The notes beneath the pieces are model-generated. The model made no database searches and had not been told where the DNA came from. It worked only from the letters and a program-made list of their open reading frames with translations. 64,000 nucleotides of DNA. Origin: HGM04593 sp045631905 (GTDB lineage: Bacteria > Bacteroidota > Bacteroidia > Bacteroidales > Bacteroidaceae). Location: the NCBI GenBank assembly GCA_045631905.1, contig JAZQVO010000031.1, positions 1 to 64,000 on the forward strand, given 5' to 3'. Below, in pieces: positions 59,221 to 64,000 of this stretch. A program made the translations under genes and the position numbers. Every line of letters begins with the position of its first letter. Position 1 is the first letter of the stretch.

Positions 59221-59706
59221 ATGGAAGAGATGATTTTGCAGACCAAAGTTAAGGTGTGCACATATGAGGAGTTGTCGCACGAGGATAAAAAAGTTGTCGA
59301 TTCGGCACGCGAAGCAACAGCGAACAGTTATGCAGTATATTCGGGTTTTAATGTGGGTGCGGCGGTTTTGCTCGAGGGCGGTGTGATAGTAAACGGTAGC
59401 AATCAAGAGAATGCCGCATACCCGTCGGGTATTTGTGCCGAGCGCACAACAATATTTTGGGCAAATTCCCACTACCCCGACAAAGCCGTTCTCACACTTG
59501 CCATAGCGGCCCGCACCGCAAACGGCGAGCTTGCGATGCCCATACCTCCATGTGGTGCCTGTCGTCAGGTTATTTTGGAGACCGAAAAACGTTTCGATAA
59601 AAAGATAAAGATAATATTGTTTGGCACAAAGAGGTGCTATGTGGTGGAAGATGGCATAAAAGCCCTTCTCCCGCTCACCTTCGATGCCTCTTTTCTCGAC
59701 GAATGA
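59221..59706 (+). CDS. cdd: Cytidine deaminase
   Basis: A 161-residue zinc enzyme turning cytidine or deoxycytidine into the uridine form for pyrimidine salvage. The zinc ligands are in GICAERTTIF (CAE) and PPCGACRQVIL (PCxxC), the substrate loop in YSGFNVGAAVLLEGG and NQENAAYPSG. The type with three Cys ligands is tetrameric. It overlaps the phosphatase gene by four bases (ATGA) and heads a three-gene unit with it and ruvC. Confidence 0.95.
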   Translation: MEEMILQTKVKVCTYEELSHEDKKVVDSAREATANSYAVYSGFNVGAAVLLEGGVIVNGSNQENAAYPSGICAERTTIFWANSHYPDKAVLTLAIAARTANGELAMPIPPCGACRQVILETEKRFDKKIKIILFGTKRCYVVEDGIKALLPLTFDASFLDE

Positions 59707-60179
59707 AAAAGATACTTTTTGTGTGTCATGGGAACATATGTCGTTCTCCCATGGCAGAATTTATAATGAAAGATATAGCCGAGGCTTTTAATGCCTCGGC
59801 AATGTTGCATATTGAGTCGGCCGCAACGAGTTGCGAGGAGATTGGCAACGCTGTCTACCCTCCTGCCGAGAGGGAGCTTGCCCGTCACGGAATATCGTGT
59901 GCAGGCAAACGTGCACGTCGCATAACAGCCGAGGATTTTACGCTTTTCGACATGATAATTGTTATGGAGGAGTATAATTTGCGCAATATGCGCAACATGC
60001 CTCTTGGCTGTGGCAAGGTGTGGAAATTGCTCGATTTTGAGAACTATAAGGGCTCGGGCGAGCCTCTTTCTCTTTCGGGTGCCGACATATCGGACCCTTG
60101 GTATCATGGTAATTTCTCGAAAACCTACGACGAGATAGAGAGGGGTTGCAAGGGGTTGATGAGATATCTTGGATTTTGA
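59703..60179 (+). CDS. Low-molecular-weight protein tyrosine phosphatase
   Basis: A 158-residue phosphatase. The catalytic P-loop is FVCHGNICRSPMAEF (CX5R, Cys at residue 8) and the general acid is in DISDPWYHG. It begins MKKILFVCHGN in an ATGA overlap with cdd. It could act on BY-kinase tails such as that of the Wzc-like protein at 36749, but it stands 23 kb from that locus, so this is only a possibility. Confidence 0.93.
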   Translation: MKKILFVCHGNICRSPMAEFIMKDIAEAFNASAMLHIESAATSCEEIGNAVYPPAERELARHGISCAGKRARRITAEDFTLFDMIIVMEEYNLRNMRNMPLGCGKVWKLLDFENYKGSGEPLSLSGADISDPWYHGNFSKTYDEIERGCKGLMRYLGF

Positions 60180-60180
60180 T

Positions 60181-60756
60181 ATGGAAACAGTTACTCCTGC
60201 CGACGACAGAGTGATTATGGGCATTGACCCGGGCACCAATATCATGGGTTATGCTTTTATAGGCGTGAATGGTAACCGTGCGAGGCTCATCGCCATGGGG
60301 GTTATCGACCTGCGCAAGTGTCACGACAGCTATATAAAGCTGGGCGAGATTTTTACTCGTGTGCAAGGGCTTATAAAATCCTTCTTGCCCGACGAGCTTG
60401 CCATCGAGGCTCCTTTTTTTGGAAAGAATGTTCAGAGTATGCTTAAATTGGGTCGTGCGCAAGGTGTTGCAATCGCCGCGGCTATAAGTCGCGATGTTCC
60501 CATACACGAATATGCTCCGTTGAAGATTAAAATGGCAATTACGGGTAACGGCTCTGCATCGAAGCAACAGGTTGCCGAGATGTTGCGTCGCATGTTGAAT
60601 ATCAGGGCCGACGAGATGCCACGCTTCATGGACGCTACCGATGCTCTCGGAGCCGCCTTCTGTCACTATCTGCAACGTAACAACCCCGTCGAGGGTAAAA
60701 AGTACAGCAGTTGGGCCGACTTTGCTCGTAAAAACAGCGACAAGGTTGTAAAGTAG
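60181..60756 (+). CDS. ruvC: Holliday-junction endonuclease RuvC
   Basis: A 191-residue resolvase of recombination intermediates. The acidic active site is complete: GIDPGTNIMGYAFI, LAIEAPFFGKN, and MDATDALGAAFCHY. SASKQQVAEML is the conserved DNA-binding helix. The ATG at 60181 is one base after the phosphatase stop codon; a TTG at 60169 would add four residues and is less likely. Confidence 0.94.
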   Translation: METVTPADDRVIMGIDPGTNIMGYAFIGVNGNRARLIAMGVIDLRKCHDSYIKLGEIFTRVQGLIKSFLPDELAIEAPFFGKNVQSMLKLGRAQGVAIAAAISRDVPIHEYAPLKIKMAITGNGSASKQQVAEMLRRMLNIRADEMPRFMDATDALGAAFCHYLQRNNPVEGKKYSSWADFARKNSDKVVK

Positions 60757-60766
60757 TCCTCTGCCT

Positions 60767-60796
60767 GCAAGGGGCATACATAGAGCTTCCCCTTGC
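60767..60796. terminator. Terminator between ruvC and the PorE-like gene
   Basis: GCAAGGGG/CCCCTTGC, 14-base loop, in the 44-base gap between convergent genes. No long T run. Confidence 0.5.
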
Positions 60797-60800
60797 GCTA

Positions 60801-62801
60801 CTATTTATAGAGCTTGTATGTCGTGCGAAGCACTTGGAACTCTGTGCGACGGTTCAGTTGGTTGCACATCTCTCTCTCCTCCTCGCTCTCCAAGCTATTT
60901 ATAAATTCTTCGGTAAGAACATCGTTCTCTTTGAGGAACGGGTATCTCTCGGTAAGTTTCTTGTGAACAATCTTTGGGCTCTTCTCTCCATACCCTTTTG
61001 CGGTGAGACGCTCCTTCTCTATACCTTTGTCTATGAGGTAATTTACTACCGACTCGGCACGAGCCTGCGAGAGGCGTTGGTTATACTCGTCCCGACCCTT
61101 GTAGTCGCAGTGCGAGCTCAGCTCTATTGTCACATTCGGGTTCAGGTTCAGCAACTCCACAAGCTCGTCGAGAGAGGCCTCCGACTCTTTTGTGAGTGTT
61201 GCCTTATCGAACTCATAGAATATGTTGTCTATGAGCACCGGTCTTGTTATTGATGGCAAGGCAAAATCAATCTGATATTTTACCGTTCCTTCGCTGTTAT
61301 CGGTCGAAAGCTCCTGCATGGTGTTGAGGTAGCCTTTGCATGTGCCTAAGAGCACATATTTCACGCCCGGTGTCACGCGCACCGAGTACGAACCATCTTT
61401 CATTACTCCAAAGCTGGTGTTTGTGCCATCTTTTCCCACCATGTGAATAACACCTTCGGGTAGCTCGTAACCATCTTTTTCATATATCCAGCCATACAAG
61501 GTGTGAACCGTTTCGGGTAGCAGGAACGAATAAATGTGGTCCCAACCGCGTGCATCGCCTCTGTTCGAAGAGAAGTAACCGCGGTAGAGGCCGGGGGCAA
61601 AGGTTATGCCAAAATCGTCGCCGTTTGAGTTGATGGGTGCCATGAGGTTGCTTATCTCCCACACCGAGTCGTTTTTCTGTATAGCGCTGTATATGTCGAG
61701 CCCTCCCATGCCGGGGTAACCATCGGAGGAGAAAAAGAGCTCCCCTTTTGGGCCAAATGCCGGAAACTGCTCATCGCCCTCGGTGTTTATGGCGTTGCCT
61801 AGGTTCTCCACTATGCCGGCTTTTGCCCGCGATGTGCCTATGTAGTAACGCCATAGGTCGAAACCGCCGTAGCCACCTGCCATGTCCGAAGTAAAGTAGA
61901 GCCACTCTCCGTCGTGGGAGACTGCAGGGTGTGCAAACGAGGATAGCGTGTCGCTCGAAATTTCTACCTTTTTTACTCCGCTCCACGATGCGTCGCTTCG
62001 TGTACTGCTGTAAATCTCGGCAAAGCGTGGGTATTGGTTGTCGGTTATGCAACGTGTAAAGTACATTGTGCGCCCGTCGGGGGTAAAGGCACAAGCACCA
62101 TCTTCGTGGTTGCTGTTGATGTCGCTCTCTATAATCTCGGTCTTTTGCCACTTACCTTTGTCGTCGCGGCGGGTGAGAAAAATATCGGCAAATTTTTGCC
62201 CTGTCACCCCGCTGAGGTCATCGCCCTTGGCATCTTTGCGTGTCGAGGTGATGACTATCATGGTGGTGTCTTTTCCCACATACATGGGGCAGTAATCGCT
62301 TCTTTGCCCGTTGAGCTCCTTTGCTCTCTTCACGATGTAACGTGTGTGGTTTTTCTTCCATTCGAGCGATTGCTTGGCTGCTTGCAGGCCTACCTGTGCC
62401 AGCCTGTCATCTTTGTTGAGCTCCAAAAACGCTTCGTAGCTCTTTTGTGCAGCTTTGTAGTCGCCCTTTTCGAGCTGAGCATCGGCGAGGTGTCGCAAAG
62501 CAAGTGAGTCGGGGTATTTGTAGCGCACCGCGTTCATGTAGGCACCCACGGCTCTCACAGCGTTGTTGCTTTTGCGGTAGCACTCTCCAAGTTTCCATGC
62601 CACCTCGGCACGCCTTTTCTTCTCTTTGGGTGGAATTTTGCGGTATGCCTTTTTATACTCTCTTGCAGCCTCGTGGTATTCGTTTATGGCAGCATATTGG
62701 TCACCCTTTTTTATGGCCTTTTCGCTGCCACACGATATTACTGCCACAAAGGCAAGCAGTGCTGTTATGTATGTGAGTATTTTTATCATCTTATCAGTCA
62801 T
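60801..62801 (-). CDS. porE: PorE-like TPR / beta-propeller / OmpA lipoprotein
   Basis: A 666-residue protein with the four-part layout of PorE, a peptidoglycan-binding part of the type IX secretion system. A lipoprotein signal ends VISC (Cys24). TPR helices follow (about 30-140: YHEAAREYKKAYRKI, ALRHLADAQLEKGDYKAA), then a five-bladed PD40-type propeller (about 165-420: ACAFTPDGRTMYFTR, YFTSDMAGGYGGFDLW, LFFSSDGYPGMGGLDIY), a carboxypeptidase-regulatory-like domain (about 425-510), and a normal OmpA domain (530-655: NVTIELSSHCDYKGRDEYN, LSQARAESVVNYL). ATG at 62801 chosen to fit the signal; 62789 is possible. Other OmpA/TPR proteins share this layout, so the name is probable, not certain. 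Confidence 0.75.
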   Translation of the reverse strand: MTDKMIKILTYITALLAFVAVISCGSEKAIKKGDQYAAINEYHEAAREYKKAYRKIPPKEKKRRAEVAWKLGECYRKSNNAVRAVGAYMNAVRYKYPDSLALRHLADAQLEKGDYKAAQKSYEAFLELNKDDRLAQVGLQAAKQSLEWKKNHTRYIVKRAKELNGQRSDYCPMYVGKDTTMIVITSTRKDAKGDDLSGVTGQKFADIFLTRRDDKGKWQKTEIIESDINSNHEDGACAFTPDGRTMYFTRCITDNQYPRFAEIYSSTRSDASWSGVKKVEISSDTLSSFAHPAVSHDGEWLYFTSDMAGGYGGFDLWRYYIGTSRAKAGIVENLGNAINTEGDEQFPAFGPKGELFFSSDGYPGMGGLDIYSAIQKNDSVWEISNLMAPINSNGDDFGITFAPGLYRGYFSSNRGDARGWDHIYSFLLPETVHTLYGWIYEKDGYELPEGVIHMVGKDGTNTSFGVMKDGSYSVRVTPGVKYVLLGTCKGYLNTMQELSTDNSEGTVKYQIDFALPSITRPVLIDNIFYEFDKATLTKESEASLDELVELLNLNPNVTIELSSHCDYKGRDEYNQRLSQARAESVVNYLIDKGIEKERLTAKGYGEKSPKIVHKKLTERYPFLKENDVLTEEFINSLESEEEREMCNQLNRRTEFQVLRTTYKLYK

Positions 62802-62841
62802 AGTAGAATTATAACCGATTTTTTGCCAAAATATTATGTGG

Positions 62842-64000
62842 TCACCCCATTTTTTCAACATTAACCATCTTGTTGTTGTCGCTTAACACGCTGACAACAA
62901 TCTCATTGAGCATGGTTTTAAGCTCTTCTATGAAGGTCTTGGCTTCGTATTCTCTTTTTTCTATGTCGCGCAGTTTCTTCTCCCACTGTCCTGTGAGCTC
63001 GGCACTTTTTAGTAACTCGTTCTTTATTATGCCTATAAGTTCAATGCCTGTGGGGGTAGCCACTATGTTCTTCTTTTCGCGACGCATGTAACCGCGCTTG
63101 AAGAGTGTCTCTATTATGTTGGCACGTGTAGAGGGTCGGCCTATACCGTTCTCTTTCATGGCGTCGCGCAACTCCTCGTTCTCCACCAGCTTGCCGGCCG
63201 TCTCCATCGCGCGTAGCAACGTGGCCTCTGTGTAAGGCTTGGGGGGAGAGGTCCATTTTTCGGCAAGGTCGGGGGTGTGCTCACCGCTCTCTCCTTTTTC
63301 AAACTTGGGCAGAATCTTCTCTTTTTCCTCCTTTTCATCGGTGCTTTCGTTGGCAAAAACCACTCGCCACCCCGGGGTGATAATCTCTTTTCCTGTGGCT
63401 TTGAAGGGTACCTCGGCACTCTCGCCCATAACTGTTGTGGTGCGGAATTTGCAGTCGGGGTAAAAGACCGCTATAAAGTGGGTTGCTATGAGGTTGTACA
63501 CCTTTTTTTCTATGTCGCTCAGCCCCTGGGGGTATACTCCCGTGGGGATTATTGCATGGTGGTCGGTAACTTTTTTGTTGTCGAACACCTTTTTCGATTT
63601 TATTAATGGCTTGCCAAGTAGTGGTGCCGTAAGTGGTTGGTAGTCGCGTAGCCCTTTGAGAATATTCTCGCATTTGGGGTAGATGTCATCGCTCAGGTAT
63701 GTGGTATCTACACGGGGGTAAGTGGTGAGTTTCTTCTCGTAGAGCGACTGTATGGTTTGCAGGGTTACGTCGGCCGAGAGCCCGAATTTCTTGTTGCAAT
63801 CGACCTGTAACGATGTCAGGTCATATAAACGTGGTGGCAACTCGGTGCCGTTCTTTGCTGTAATATCGGTAACGGTAAAGGGTTGTCCTGTAATGTTTTC
63901 GAGTGCCTTTTGTGCCTCCTCCATGCTCTCGAACTTACCCTTAGAGGCGTTAAATACGGTGTTGCGGTATGTGGTTTTTAGTTCCCAGTATTGCTTGGGC
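62842..64000 (-). CDS. topB: DNA topoisomerase III, 3' part
   Basis: The C-terminal 386 codons of a type IA topoisomerase; the frame stays open to the window edge, so the start lies beyond 64000. The catalytic tyrosine region is KKLTTYPRVDTTYLSDDIY, preceded by DLTSLQVDCNKKFGLSADVTLQ cut at the usual helix. Further marks are HHAIIPTGVYPQGL, PKPYTEATLLRAME and GIGRPSTRANIIETLFKRGY. No C-terminal zinc-finger repeats follow, as in TopB and unlike TopA. The PorE-like gene starts 40 bases downstream. Confidence 0.92.
   Translation of the reverse strand, partial: PKQYWELKTTYRNTVFNASKGKFESMEEAQKALENITGQPFTVTDITAKNGTELPPRLYDLTSLQVDCNKKFGLSADVTLQTIQSLYEKKLTTYPRVDTTYLSDDIYPKCENILKGLRDYQPLTAPLLGKPLIKSKKVFDNKKVTDHHAIIPTGVYPQGLSDIEKKVYNLIATHFIAVFYPDCKFRTTTVMGESAEVPFKATGKEIITPGWRVVFANESTDEKEEKEKILPKFEKGESGEHTPDLAEKWTSPPKPYTEATLLRAMETAGKLVENEELRDAMKENGIGRPSTRANIIETLFKRGYMRREKKNIVATPTGIELIGIIKNELLKSAELTGQWEKKLRDIEKREYEAKTFIEELKTMLNEIVVSVLSDNNKMVNVEKMG

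Noticed and set aside
1..64000. tRNA, rRNA or complete insertion sequence
   Set aside because: No cloverleaf-like CCA-ended segment, rRNA core word or transposase was recognised by eye; a tRNA scan would settle it.

Overview
The window looks like a chromosome segment of an anaerobic gut- or oral-type member of the order Bacteroidales (Bacteroidota). Four things support this. Promoters have the Bacteroidota form TTTG-N19-21-TAnnTTTG and most genes lack a strong Shine-Dalgarno. A NusG-like UpxY antiterminator heads a surface-polysaccharide operon. A DUF4254 + GT9 pair, acpP-fabF-rnc, and a B12-dependent ribonucleotide reductase beside dnaA are present. A PorE-like type IX secretion protein and paired OmpA-like porins are also present. 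I cannot place it below order.

Layout. (1) 1-3.7 kb: a visibly AT-rich accessory island with a serine recombinase, a small Cro/C1-type regulator, and two overlapping genes for unrecognised membrane proteins. The first of these has an HNH-like core ahead of a multi-helix membrane domain; the second is a tail-anchored coiled coil. This is the best candidate for an undescribed system, probably defensive or toxic. (2) 3.8-8.9 kb: core genes: thioredoxin-like lipoprotein-type/periplasmic protein, sugar nucleotidyltransferase, GT90 glycosyltransferase, ABC-F ATPase. (3) 9.0-40.8 kb: one very long minus-strand exopolysaccharide/capsule locus. It reads UpxY antiterminator, Wza-like export lipoprotein, Wzc-like tyrosine kinase, PHP-type tyrosine phosphatase, Wzx flippase, FrhB-like and pyruvyl transferase proteins, twelve glycosyltransferases, a Wzy-like polymerase, acyltransferases, two kinase-like proteins, a HAD protein, a beta-propeller protein, and finally an FNT-family channel. 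A strong promoter with a canonical 20-bp spacer precedes upxY. A second one sits in mid-locus at 31.2 kb, followed by a long leader hairpin. Between 13.1 and 19.0 kb the locus carries decayed gene ends showing that two versions of the same operon segment are stacked in tandem. (4) 40.8-47.4 kb: methyltransferase, GT9, DUF4254, pdxB, acpP-fabF-rnc, folB. (5) 47.4-54.4 kb: nrdJ, dnaA, dnaX, with an AT-rich, possibly origin-like gap between nrdJ and dnaA. (6) 54.7-64 kb: divIC/ftsB-like gene, small membrane protein, two OmpA-like proteins, a glucosaminidase-LysM lipoprotein, cdd, LMW-PTP, ruvC, a PorE-like protein, and the 3' part of topB.

How the parts work together. The surface locus contains polymer export, control by a BY-kinase and its phosphatase, repeat-unit assembly, flipping and polymerisation. 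It lacks an initiating undecaprenyl-phosphate sugar transferase and nucleotide-sugar synthesis genes, so these must be supplied from elsewhere. No tRNA, rRNA, CRISPR array or complete insertion sequence was recognised. All functional calls come from reading motifs in the sequence; no database search was run.
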